This document shows, one piece after another, positions 1 to 8,603 of a stretch of 61,956 nt of DNA. Positions within the stretch are counted from its first letter, which is position 1; every line of letters starts with the position of its first letter. Both the position numbers and the translations under genes were made by a program. Source of the stretch: Burkholderiales bacterium (GTDB lineage Bacteria > Pseudomonadota > Gammaproteobacteria > Burkholderiales > Burkholderiaceae_C); contig CANGHK010000032.1 of NCBI GenBank assembly GCA_947453625.1, forward strand, positions 1 to 61,956, read 5' to 3'. Below the pieces are notes generated by a model that worked only from the letters and a program-made list of their open reading frames with translations, made no database searches and had not been told where the DNA came from.

Positions 1-470
1 ATCGATTTGCAAAGTTTGATTGCGGAAATGATTTCCGCTATCTCTGATGACTCAGCCCTGGCGCCGCGCCCGCGATAGGCGCTGTCCGGCGTCTCGACCG
101 CGTCCAGGCACGCCGCCGGCGCCTCGTCCTTGCCTGGGCACCACATCGTTTTCATCGCTTGCGGCTTTCTTGTCGGTCTGCTGCTTTTTCAGGAGACTTC
201 AAGCAAGAGACGCCGGTTGCCGAAGAAGGTCAGGGCATGACGGTGCAGGCTGAAGAAATTTCGCGCAGCCGCAAGCTGGCCCGCCGCCGACGCATCAGTA
301 GGCGGGCCGGCAAGCGGACACCACAGACGCTTGCGGCCAGGCACAGGCTGGTCTTGAGCGAACGCTCGACCGCGCGGCCACAGCCACCCCTCCGGCCGGG
401 CGCCGTTCATCTCGATGGGGAACTGGAGGTAGACCGGCGACCTGGCCGGGGGGCGACCTGCCGGCTACGG
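1..470. other. Left-edge region without a confident gene
   Basis: No convincing coding sequence was found on either strand. Plus-strand frame 1 stays open from base 1 to a TAG at 76-78 and could be the last 25 codons of a gene that begins outside the window, but the stretch is too short to judge. The longer open frames across 79-470 read as low-complexity Arg/Pro/Gln/His sequence, the usual look of antisense frames in GC-rich DNA. A perfect palindrome at 22-38 is listed separately. Confidence 0.5.
16..44 (+). promoter_or_regulatory. Possible promoter with a palindromic operator in its spacer
   Basis: GCGGAAAT-G-ATTTCCGC (22-38) is a perfect 8+1+8 inverted repeat. It exactly fills a 17-bp gap between TTGATT (16-21, 4 of 6 to the -35 consensus) and TATCTC (39-44, weak -10). 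A dyad in the spacer is typical of a repressor or MerR-like activator site. No convincing gene follows on the plus strand, and the same bases could be the end of an upstream coding sequence, so this is a candidate only. Confidence 0.25.
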
Positions 471-1055
471 TCAGCGCTTGGCCGCGGGCGGGGCCAGCAC
501 CAGCACGATCTGGCCCTGGTTCACGCCAGGCTCGATGCGCTGGCTGGCCAGGTAGTCCAGCACGGCCGGGCTGGCGGCCACCCGCAGGCGGATTCGGCCA
601 GCCCCCAGTGGTTCGACCTGGGGTGCTGCGCCCGCGGCGCGCAGACCGGCCAGCAACTCGGCCAGCCGGGTTTCGGGATCGGCCACCAGCAGCAGGGTTC
701 CAGGCCCGCCACCGCGCATGGTGTCGGCACCCGCGCCGGGGTCGCCGCTCAGGTAGCCGCCGGCCTGCAGCACCCAGGCCAGGCCGATCAGCAGCGTGGC
801 CGCCAGGCCCCAGACCGGCCAAAGCGGCCTGCGGGAGGGCGGCACCATCAAGCCCTCGCGGCGCAGGCGGAACTGGAGTTGCTCGAACAAGGCGGCGTCG
901 GCCTCGGGCACGGCCAGCGCCGCGCTGCGCGCCTGCAAGGCCTGACGCAAGGCCAGCGCCTGCCGGTTGCCGACGGCGTCGGCCAGCGGATCGGGCGCGC
1001 CGGCCAGCGCGTCCAGCCACTGCGCGGCCAGCAGATCGTCGGGTGTGGGGGTCAT
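471..1055 (-). CDS. Probable membrane-anchored anti-sigma factor
   Basis: A 194-residue protein with a hydrophilic N-terminal half of about 80 residues, one predicted membrane helix at about 83-101 and a small C-terminal domain of about 90 residues. This is the common layout of anti-sigma factors: cytoplasmic sigma-binding part, single span, periplasmic sensor. It starts 21 bp behind the stop of an ECF sigma factor gene, so the two are almost certainly cotranscribed. No named domain was recognised, and no zinc-binding HxxxCxxC motif is visible in the N-terminal part. The function is inferred from layout and position. The alternative is an unrelated small membrane protein. Confidence 0.6.
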   Translation of the reverse strand: MTPTPDDLLAAQWLDALAGAPDPLADAVGNRQALALRQALQARSAALAVPEADAALFEQLQFRLRREGLMVPPSRRPLWPVWGLAATLLIGLAWVLQAGGYLSGDPGAGADTMRGGGPGTLLLVADPETRLAELLAGLRAAGAAPQVEPLGAGRIRLRVAASPAVLDYLASQRIEPGVNQGQIVLVLAPPAAKR

Positions 1056-1076
1056 GAGTTCAAGGGGCGGGGGCCA

Positions 1077-1655
1077 TCAGGTGCTCAACAACTCGGCGCA
1101 GTGGGCGATGAAGGGCTGGATCTTCTTGCGGCACTGCGACAGGTATTCCTTGGTGGCCGCGACGCTGCGCCCGATCTGCAGCCCGATCGCGTCGATGCGC
1201 AGGCCATCCATCTGCAGCGTCAGCGCATAGGCACGGTCGGGCATCTGGCTGCCGAAGTCGGCCAGACCGGCCGCCACGCAGTCGTCCACCGTCCCGCCGA
1301 AGTGGCAGGCCGCCGGGGCCGCGGTGGACTCGCCCAGCGCCACCCAGCGCGCGTCATCGACCGCCACTTCGCGCTGGGCCAGACGCGCGCGCCGGCCCAG
1401 GAAATCCAGCAGGCAGTTGCGCGCGATCTGCCAGATCCAGGCCTTGGCCGGGCCGCCGCCCTGGAAGGTGGCGGCATTGCGGACGATCTTGACCAGGCTG
1501 TCCTGCAGGATGTCCTTGGCCTCGTCGCTGCTCGCGCCCTGGTGGACGAAGAAGCGCAGCATGGCCTGGGCCTGGCCCTGGTACAGCGCCTTGACCGCCG
1601 CGTCGCGCGGCTTGCCGCCGACCACGATGGCCTGGATGATGTCTTCTTCCTGCAT
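1077..1655 (-). CDS. ECF-type RNA polymerase sigma factor
   Basis: A 192-residue sigma-70 family protein with region 2 at about 18-85 (DILQDSLVKI, then WIWQIARNCLLDFL, the -10 recognition and core-binding helices) and region 4 at about 130-175 (a helix-turn-helix with IGRSVAATKEYLSQC). It should direct transcription of a small regulon under control of the membrane protein encoded next. The linker between regions 2 and 4 and the tail carry four cysteines (ACHFGG, DDCV, SQCRK, AHCAE), more than most ECF factors have. The start is the ATG at 1653-1655. It lies 82 bp behind a LuxR-type response regulator and may be read with it. Target genes cannot be told from the window. Confidence 0.85.
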   Translation of the reverse strand: MQEEDIIQAIVVGGKPRDAAVKALYQGQAQAMLRFFVHQGASSDEAKDILQDSLVKIVRNAATFQGGGPAKAWIWQIARNCLLDFLGRRARLAQREVAVDDARWVALGESTAAPAACHFGGTVDDCVAAGLADFGSQMPDRAYALTLQMDGLRIDAIGLQIGRSVAATKEYLSQCRKKIQPFIAHCAELLST

Positions 1656-1737
1656 CGCCTCGGGTCGGGTACGGTCGGGTCGGGTTGCCTGGGGATGCCA
1701 CGGTGGCGTCGCCGCGCATTATCGATCGCGCCACCCC

Positions 1738-2760
1738 TCATCCCCGCACCGGCCCCAGCAAGCGCCCGACCCGGTTGAGCACCAGCCCGGCCGCCGCGGT
1801 GCGGGTCTCGACGCCCAGCTTGGGCAGGATGTGCTCCATGTGCTTGGTCACCGTGCGCGGGCTCAGGCCCAGGATGTCGCCGATGTCGCGGTTGGTCTTG
1901 CCACGCGCCACCCAGTGCAACACCTCGGCCTCGCGCGCGGTCAGGCGGAAGGCTGCCATCATGGCCTCGATCACCGCGGCGTCATTGGCCTCGCTGGCGA
2001 CGATCAGCCACTCTTCGTCCTGGCCGGGCTCGTTGGCCAGCCCGCCAGGCGCGCCGGCTTCGTCGCCGGACTCCATCGGGTGAAGCTCCAGCGTCAGCCT
2101 GCGCCCGCCCCGCGCGGTGACCCAGGGCTGCGCGATGCCGCCGGCCCGGCGCGCGGCGGCCTCGCGCCGCACCCAGTCGATCAGCGGCACCGGCGCGGCG
2201 CTGCCTTCGCTGCCGAAATAGTCGCGCAACAGGGAGCGCGCCAGCGCGGTCTGCCACAGCAGGCGGCCGTCGGCGGGCCGCACCACCAGCGTGGCATGGC
2301 CGAAGGCGTCGAGCGCGTTGCGCGCCTGGCGCTGCACTCTTGCGGTCTGGGTGTGGGCGGCGATGCGCGCCAGCACCTCGCGCGGCTGTATCGGCTTGGT
2401 GACATAGTCGACGCCGCCGGCGGCAAACGCCGCCACCACATGCTCGGTCTCGGTCAGCGCGGTCATGAAGACGATGGGGATGGACGCGGTGTCGGTGCCG
2501 GCTTTCAGGCAGCGCGCCACCTCGAAGCCGTCCATGCCCGGCATCATCGCGTCGAGCAGCACGATGGCAGGCCGGGCCTGGCGGGCACGCGCGATCGCGC
2601 TCGGCCCGTCGGTGGCCACCAGCACGGTGTAGCCGGCCTCGTCCAGCGCGTCGTGCAGCAGCGACAGGTTGTCGGGCATGTCGTCGACGATCAGCACCAC
2701 ATCGCCGCCGGCCTGGGACAGCGGCGCGGGCGTGGCGTGGATCAAGCGGTCAGAGGACAT
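1738..2760 (-). CDS. Response regulator: receiver, linker domain and LuxR-type HTH
   Basis: A 340-residue regulator. The receiver domain (about 20-135) has the acidic pair VDD at 25-27, phospho-acceptor Asp70 in LLDAMMPGMDG and the conserved Lys in TKPI. A middle part (about 145-255) looks like a degenerate PAS-type domain. The C-terminal LuxR helix-turn-helix (about 270-335) has the family pattern LTAREAEVL...GKTNRDIG...SPRTVTKHMEHI. Its start codon lies inside the end of the upstream hybrid histidine kinase gene (11-bp overlap), so the two are translationally coupled and the kinase is the obvious partner. It should bind DNA on phosphorylation. Targets are unknown; the downstream ECF sigma gene and the urease genes are candidates by position only. 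Confidence 0.9.
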   Translation of the reverse strand: MSSDRLIHATPAPLSQAGGDVVLIVDDMPDNLSLLHDALDEAGYTVLVATDGPSAIARARQARPAIVLLDAMMPGMDGFEVARCLKAGTDTASIPIVFMTALTETEHVVAAFAAGGVDYVTKPIQPREVLARIAAHTQTARVQRQARNALDAFGHATLVVRPADGRLLWQTALARSLLRDYFGSEGSAAPVPLIDWVRREAAARRAGGIAQPWVTARGGRRLTLELHPMESGDEAGAPGGLANEPGQDEEWLIVASEANDAAVIEAMMAAFRLTAREAEVLHWVARGKTNRDIGDILGLSPRTVTKHMEHILPKLGVETRTAAAGLVLNRVGRLLGPVRG

Positions 2761-5700
2761 CGGGCGGTTCGGTCGGACGGTCGACTGCAGGCGTCAAGTC
2801 GCTTGCGGGCAGGGCGGCCGCGTCGGCCAGCGCCGATTGGACCAGATGGGCCAGAGTGTCGAGTTGGAAGCCTCGCGCCAGACCGCGCAGCCGGCCGACG
2901 AAATCGGCGCTCGCCGGGTGCTCGGCCTCGATCGTATCGAGCTTGCGCTGGATGCCACGCAGATAGCCCAGTCGCACCAGTTCGTCGAGCGCGCGCAAGG
3001 CCTCGACCGGCGGGGCCGGCATCGCGCTGACCGGCTCGACACGGCTGGCCAGCGCGTCCGGCCCGGCGTCCAGCCACTGCAGGTCCAGCCGCCGCTGCAG
3101 CCAGCCCAGCAACTCGGCCATGCGCACCGGCTTGACCAGGAAATCCTGCGGCGCGATGCCCAGACCGTTGTCCAGCCCCTTGTCGAAGGCGTTGGCCGAG
3201 ACGATGGCCACCGGCAGCCCGCCCAGGCCCTGGCCGCGCAGCCTGGCCAGCGTGGTCCAGCCGTCGATGCCGGGCATCGCCAGGTCGAGGAACAGCGCGT
3301 CGACCGGCTGGTCGCGCAGCAGCGGCAGCGCCTCCTCGCCCGAGGCCGCCTGCAGCAGTTCGAAGCCCAGCGGCGCCAGCCGGTCGACCAGCAGCCGGCG
3401 GTCGGCCTCCTCGTTGTCGACGACCAGCAGACGGCGGCGCGGGCCGGCATAACCGATGGGGCGCAGCGCCGGGCGGCGCTCGCGCGGGCTGGCGCGCGCC
3501 TGCAACTCGGGCAGGTAGAGCTTGACCGCAAAGCAACTGCCCACGCCGGGGCGGCTGCTCACCGTCAGTTCGCCGCCCATCAGGCCGGTGAGCATGCGGG
3601 CGATGGTCAGCCCCAGTCCGGTGCCGCTGCTGGCGTTGCCGCCGGCGGCCGTGCCGCGAACAAAGGGCTCGAAGACCCGGGCCAGTTCGGTCTCGGCCAT
3701 GCCAGGGCCGGTGTCCTCGACCTCGAAATAAGCCATCTCGCGCGCATAGTCGACCGAGAAGCTCACCTGACCGGCGCGGGTGAACTTCACCGCATTGCCC
3801 AGCAGGTTGATCAGGATCTGGCGCAGCCGCTTCTCGTCGGCGCGCACCAGGTCGGGCAGCGTGCCGGTGCGGCGGTGGACGAAGCGCAAGCCCCTGGCCT
3901 CGGCCTGCGCCTCGAACAGCCGCACCAGCTCGTCCATCGCGTCGGCGAAATGCAGGGGCGCCGATTCGAGCGTCAGGCGGCCGCTCTCGATCTTGGCGAT
4001 GTCCAGCGTGCCCTCGATCAGGCTGAGCAGGTGGTCGCCGCCGCGCCGTATCACCTGCACCGCGCCGCGCCGGTGCGCCGGGATCGCCGGGTCGTCCTCC
4101 AGCAGCTGGGCATAACCCAGGATGCTGTTGAGCGGCGTTCGCAGCTCGTGGCTGATGGCGGTGATGTAGCGGCTCTTGGCCTGGTTGGCGGCGTCGGCGC
4201 TGGCCATCGCCAGCTGCAACTGGACATCGGTGCGCTGGTGCGATTCGATCTCGCGTCCCAGCGCGACGGCCTGGCTCTGCAAGACCCCGGCCTGCTCATG
4301 CAGGGCCTGGGTCTGGCGGCGCGATTCCTCCTGCGCGCGCTGGCGGCTGCGCTGGGCCAGCACTGCCCACCAGGCCACCATGCCGGCGATAAGCAGCAGC
4401 ACCGCGAAGGCCTGGCCGAAGCCGGCGCGCAGCAGCGGCGCCACCGCGGCGGCGCTGATCGCGTCGAGCTGGCCCAGCGAGCGCAGCCCCAGGCGGTACA
4501 AGGCCCAGAACAGCAGCGCCAGCCCAGACACCACCGCGCCCATCAGCAGCAAATAGGCCGACAGGCCGTTCTCCAGTTGCGGCGCCATCCGCCGCGGCAG
4601 CAGGCGCTGCAGCAGGCCCAGCCACTGCACGGCCAGCCTGGCCTGGGGCTTGCACAAGTCGTCGCAGCGCACATCCAGCGTGCAGCACAGCGAGCAGATC
4701 AGCCCGCCATAGGCCGGGCAGGCGGCCATGTCCTCGGCCTCGTAGTCGCGCTCGCAGACCGTGCAGCGGTGCAGGGCCTGGCTGCCCAGGTAAGCGCCCT
4801 GCCCGGCGGCGTCCCGGGCTGACTCGGCCGCCGCGACCGCCTGTGCCGCCGGCGTGCGACTGGCCAGGTAGTAGCGGCCACGCGTGGCCCAGGCAATCAG
4901 CGGCGAGACCACCAGCGCGGCCACCAGCGCGATCATGGCCGAGAAGGCCTGGGCCAGCGCGCCAAACGCGCCCAGGTGCGCGGCCACGCTGAGCACCGAG
5001 GCCATGCCCATCGCGCCCACGCCCACCGGGTTGACGTCGTAGAGGTGGGCGCGACGGAACTCTATGCCCTTGGGGCTCAGCCCCAGCAGCTTGTTGATCA
5101 CCAGGTCGGCCACCACCGCCATGATCCAGGCGATCGCGATGTTGCTGTACAGGCCCAGCACATGGCTGAGCGCCTGGAACACGTTCAACTCCATCAGCAC
5201 CAGCGCGATGCCGGTGTTGAACACCACCCAGACCACCCGGCCAGGGTGGCTGTGCGTCAGGCGCGAGAAGAAGTTGCTCCAGGCCAGCGAGCCGGCGTAG
5301 GCGTTGGTGACGTTGATCTTGAGTTGCGACACCAGCACGAACAGCGCGGTGGCGGCCACCGCCCAACCGTAATGCGGGAAGACATATTCCCAAGCCGCCA
5401 GGTACATCTGGTTGGGGTCGACCGCGCGCTCGGGCGGCACGCTGTGGGCCAGCGCCAGGTAGGCCAGCAGCACGCCGGCCATCATCTTGGCCACGCCGAC
5501 GAGCACCCAGCCCGGGCCGCCCATCAGGGTGCCCAGCCACCAGCGCGCGGCATGGCCGGGCCGCTGTTCGGGCATGAAGCGCAGGTAATCGGCCTGCTCG
5601 CCCATCTGGGTGACCAGCGCGATGCCCACCGTCAGCGCGGCACCGAAACCCAGCAGGTCGAAGCCCGGGCTGTTGCCCGTGACGCCGGCAAAACCGGTCA

Positions 5701-6334
5701 AGCCGGCCAGCTCGTCCGGACTCTTGACCAGCACGGTGACCAGCGGCAACACCAGCAGACCCAGCCACAGCGGCTGGGTCCAGACCTGCAGCCGGCTGAT
5801 CGCCGTCACGCCGTGGCTGACCAGCGGGATCACCACCAGCGCGCACAAGCCGTAACCCCAGGCCGGCGGGATGTCGAAGGCGAGTTCCAGCGCGTAGGCC
5901 ATCACCGCGGCCTCGAGCGCGAAGAACAGGAAGGTGAAGCTGGCGTAGATCAACGAGGTGATGGTCGAGCCGAGGTAGCCGAAGCCGGCGCCGCGCGTCA
6001 GCAAGTCCATGTCGAGGCCGTGGCGCGCGGCGTAGACGCTGATCGGCAGCCCGGCCAGGAAGATGATCAGCCCAGTGGCCAGGATCGCCAGCGTGGCGTT
6101 GACGAAGCCATGCTGCACCAGCAGGGTGGCACCCACCGCCTCCAGGATCAGGAAGGCGGCGGCGCCGAAGGCGGTGTTGGCCACCCGCCATTCGCTCCAC
6201 TTGCGGAAGTTGCGCGGCGCAAAGCGCAGCGCGTAGTCCTCCATCGTCTCGCTGGCCACCCAGCGGTTGTAGTCACGGCGGAAGGTGAGCACCTGCTGAG
6301 GCGGCGTGCGCGGTGGGGCCGGTGGGCTGGACAT
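2750..6334 (-). CDS. Hybrid histidine kinase fused to an NCS1-type nucleobase/hydantoin permease
   Basis: A 1194-residue membrane protein that joins a whole transporter to a kinase. Residues about 20-490 form a twelve-helix permease of the NCS1 type (cytosine, purine, allantoin, hydantoin). About 524-561 is a cytoplasmic patch with eight cysteines. Two further membrane helices lie at about 592-612 and 640-662, then a short coiled coil. The HisKA helix carries His729 (ISHELRTPLNSILGY), the ATPase domain has LLGNAVKFT, DTGPGM and GTGLGLTIARM, and a receiver has Asp1017 (LFLDLAMPGIDG). A helical tail of about 100 residues ends the protein. All catalytic motifs look intact. By analogy with CbrA, a sodium/solute-transporter-type sensor kinase, it probably senses or imports its ligand and phosphorylates the overlapping response regulator. 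The ATG at 6332-6334 is preferred over a TTG two codons upstream. The ligand is unknown. Confidence 0.88.
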   Translation of the reverse strand: MSSPPAPPRTPPQQVLTFRRDYNRWVASETMEDYALRFAPRNFRKWSEWRVANTAFGAAAFLILEAVGATLLVQHGFVNATLAILATGLIIFLAGLPISVYAARHGLDMDLLTRGAGFGYLGSTITSLIYASFTFLFFALEAAVMAYALELAFDIPPAWGYGLCALVVIPLVSHGVTAISRLQVWTQPLWLGLLVLPLVTVLVKSPDELAGLTGFAGVTGNSPGFDLLGFGAALTVGIALVTQMGEQADYLRFMPEQRPGHAARWWLGTLMGGPGWVLVGVAKMMAGVLLAYLALAHSVPPERAVDPNQMYLAAWEYVFPHYGWAVAATALFVLVSQLKINVTNAYAGSLAWSNFFSRLTHSHPGRVVWVVFNTGIALVLMELNVFQALSHVLGLYSNIAIAWIMAVVADLVINKLLGLSPKGIEFRRAHLYDVNPVGVGAMGMASVLSVAAHLGAFGALAQAFSAMIALVAALVVSPLIAWATRGRYYLASRTPAAQAVAAAESARDAAGQGAYLGSQALHRCTVCERDYEAEDMAACPAYGGLICSLCCTLDVRCDDLCKPQARLAVQWLGLLQRLLPRRMAPQLENGLSAYLLLMGAVVSGLALLFWALYRLGLRSLGQLDAISAAAVAPLLRAGFGQAFAVLLLIAGMVAWWAVLAQRSRQRAQEESRRQTQALHEQAGVLQSQAVALGREIESHQRTDVQLQLAMASADAANQAKSRYITAISHELRTPLNSILGYAQLLEDDPAIPAHRRGAVQVIRRGGDHLLSLIEGTLDIAKIESGRLTLESAPLHFADAMDELVRLFEAQAEARGLRFVHRRTGTLPDLVRADEKRLRQILINLLGNAVKFTRAGQVSFSVDYAREMAYFEVEDTGPGMAETELARVFEPFVRGTAAGGNASSGTGLGLTIARMLTGLMGGELTVSSRPGVGSCFAVKLYLPELQARASPRERRPALRPIGYAGPRRRLLVVDNEEADRRLLVDRLAPLGFELLQAASGEEALPLLRDQPVDALFLDLAMPGIDGWTTLARLRGQGLGGLPVAIVSANAFDKGLDNGLGIAPQDFLVKPVRMAELLGWLQRRLDLQWLDAGPDALASRVEPVSAMPAPPVEALRALDELVRLGYLRGIQRKLDTIEAEHPASADFVGRLRGLARGFQLDTLAHLVQSALADAAALPASDLTPAVDRPTEPPDVL

Positions 6335-6464
6335 GCCCAAGCATGCATCAAGAACCGCACCAGCGCCGAGCGGCGGACGGCCGGCAGGTCAGGCACCACA
6401 ACGGCGCATGCAGAACCGGCGGCAGCCGCCAACCCGCCCTACCAACAGCACTCACGCCCCAAGA

Positions 6465-8603
6465 TCATGCCTGCGGCAGCACCGCCCGCACTGCGTCGCG
6501 GCCGCCGTGCTTGGCCTCGTACAGTGCTTGGTCGGCACGCGCCAGCACCGCGTCGAGGTTGACATCGGCCGGCGCGATGACGCTGATGCCCACGCTGACC
6601 GTCACGGCGATCTGCTCGCTGCCTTGCTGTGTCGGGTTCTGCGCCACGAGTTCACGCAGGCGCTCACCCAGCACCTGGGCCTCTTCGGCGCCGGTGTCGG
6701 GCAGCAGCAGGGCGAACTCTTCACCGCCGCTGCGCGCCACCAGGTCGTTGTGGCGGGTGGTCTGCTGCATCAGCCGGGCCACATGGCGCAGCACCGCATC
6801 GCCCGCCGCATGGCCCCAGGTGTCGTTGACCTGCTTGAAGTGGTCCAGGTCGACCGACATCACGCTGCAGCGAACGTCAGGGTGGCGCAGCACGCGGTCG
6901 AGCTCGATCTGCATCCGGTCCATCAGGCCGCGCCGGTTGGCCACGCCGGTCAGAAAGTCGGTTCTGGCCTGGTGGTGTAGTTCACGGCTCATCAGCACAC
7001 GCTCGGTGATGTCCTCGAAGAGCGCGTACACCTGCTGCAACTCGCCGTTGCGGAACAACGGCGTGGCATTGACCAGCAACCAGGCACGGCCACGGCCGGG
7101 AACGATCACGCTCATCAGCACATCCTTGACCGGCACGCCGGTGCGCAGCGCCACCATCGCCGGCTGCTGGTCGCCGGGGAAGTCGCTGCCGTCCTCACGC
7201 AGCGCCTGCCAGCGCGCGTCTATCGACGCCAGGCCTTGCAACTGCTCGATCGTCAGCCCCAGGATGCGCTGCGCCGCCGGGTTGGCCGAGGTGATGCGGC
7301 CCTGCGCGTCCTGGTAGACCACGCCCTGCGGCACGGTCTCGAACAAGGTGCGGTACTTGTCCTCGCTGGCCTTGAGGACAGCCTCCATCTGCTTGCGCTG
7401 CGACACATCGGCCAGCATCCCGGTCCAGACCGTGTCGCCGCCCTCACCGTGCTTGGGTTTGGCCAGCACATGCACCCACTTGACCCGGCCGCTGCGGGTC
7501 TGGATTCGGTATTCATGCTCCCACGGCAGATGCTGGGCGACGGCGCGCTGCAACGAGGCGTCGTGCGCTGGCTTGTCGGCTGGCAGGATGCACTGGCCCA
7601 GCGCGTGGATGTCGTCGCAGGCCTGCTCGGGCGTCAGCTCGAACAAGGCCTCTATGCCGGGGCTGAAGTAGGTGAATTGCCAGAAGGCCTGTGCGGAGTG
7701 CCGCAGGCGGAACATCGCGCCGGGAATGGACGCGGCCATGTCCTGCAACTCGGCCTCGCTGCGGCGCAAGGTCTCCTGGGCCAGTATCAGCGGCGAGACG
7801 TTGTCGTGCGCCACCACGACGCGCACCGGATCACTGCCCGGAATGCGCGCGACCCGCGCCACGAACCAGCGCTGCTCGTCGGCCGAATGGCAGGGGTATT
7901 CCATCTGGAAATGTTGCCGCTGGCCGGCCAACACCTCGGCCAGCAACACACCGAAGGCGGTGAGGGCCTCGACCGCGGGCCCATGGGCATCGGCAGGTGA
8001 CTGGCACACGGCGGTGTAGCTGGCGCCCTCGTGCACCTGGCTGGCGACCGCGCCGTTGGCGGTGGCAAAGTCGCGCCAGGCCTGGTTGACGGCCAGGATC
8101 GTGCCCTGTTCGTCCAGCACGCAGACATGGGCCGTCAGCGCGTCGAGCACCGAGTTGAGGAAGCGGCCCGAGGCTTGCAGCGCCAGTTCAACCCGCCGTC
8201 GATCGGTGATGTCGAGCACGTAGACCAGTCGCAACGGCCGGCCTTGAGCGCCGGGAAGCCGGGTGGATTCGGCCAGTATCGTCAGCAGCCGGCCGTCGCG
8301 CCGCAGCACGTCGAACTCACCCTTCAACGCGGTGCCCTCCTGCAAGAAGGCCTGGTGGCCGGCCAGCACCCGGGCGTGTTGCTCCGGCGGAAATACCATC
8401 GTGAAGGGCTGGCCCAGCATCTCTTGTCGGGCATAGCCGTACAACGTGGCGTAGGCCGGATTGACGTCGACGTAGAGGCCCTCGCTGTCGATCACGGCGA
8501 TGCCGATAGGCGAATGGGCGATGACTTGGTCGAGCAGCGCCGAACTGCCGGCGACCGCCGGGACGATCGCCACTTGATCCACGGACCCCATGTCTTCGAC
8601 CAT
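6465..8603 (-). CDS. Diguanylate cyclase with four PAS domains
   Basis: A 712-residue cytoplasmic protein with four tandem PAS/PAC modules at about 15-140, 150-285, 290-410 and 415-540, then a GGDEF domain (about 550-710) that makes cyclic di-GMP from two GTP. The active-site motif is SGGEEF. An RxxD sequence (RHND) lies exactly five residues before it, the position of the inhibitory I-site, so product inhibition is expected. There is no EAL or HD-GYP domain and no membrane helix. The ATG at 8601-8603 (MVEDMGS) is preferred because the 24 in-frame residues upstream of it are Arg-rich and unlike protein. It lies 130 bp upstream of the permease-kinase gene on the same strand. The PAS ligands are unknown. 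Confidence 0.88.
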   Translation of the reverse strand: MVEDMGSVDQVAIVPAVAGSSALLDQVIAHSPIGIAVIDSEGLYVDVNPAYATLYGYARQEMLGQPFTMVFPPEQHARVLAGHQAFLQEGTALKGEFDVLRRDGRLLTILAESTRLPGAQGRPLRLVYVLDITDRRRVELALQASGRFLNSVLDALTAHVCVLDEQGTILAVNQAWRDFATANGAVASQVHEGASYTAVCQSPADAHGPAVEALTAFGVLLAEVLAGQRQHFQMEYPCHSADEQRWFVARVARIPGSDPVRVVVAHDNVSPLILAQETLRRSEAELQDMAASIPGAMFRLRHSAQAFWQFTYFSPGIEALFELTPEQACDDIHALGQCILPADKPAHDASLQRAVAQHLPWEHEYRIQTRSGRVKWVHVLAKPKHGEGGDTVWTGMLADVSQRKQMEAVLKASEDKYRTLFETVPQGVVYQDAQGRITSANPAAQRILGLTIEQLQGLASIDARWQALREDGSDFPGDQQPAMVALRTGVPVKDVLMSVIVPGRGRAWLLVNATPLFRNGELQQVYALFEDITERVLMSRELHHQARTDFLTGVANRRGLMDRMQIELDRVLRHPDVRCSVMSVDLDHFKQVNDTWGHAAGDAVLRHVARLMQQTTRHNDLVARSGGEEFALLLPDTGAEEAQVLGERLRELVAQNPTQQGSEQIAVTVSVGISVIAPADVNLDAVLARADQALYEAKHGGRDAVRAVLPQA

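Noticed and set aside
159-1778. Plus-strand open frame of 539 codons opposite the sigma and anti-sigma genes
   Set aside because: Composition is Gln/His/Arg/Gly-rich without any domain, and the minus strand encodes clear protein families. It is a shadow frame of GC-rich coding DNA.
2669-6562. Long plus-strand frames (717 and 528 codons) opposite the kinase gene
   Set aside because: Same antisense composition; the minus strand has an intact permease and kinase with all motifs.
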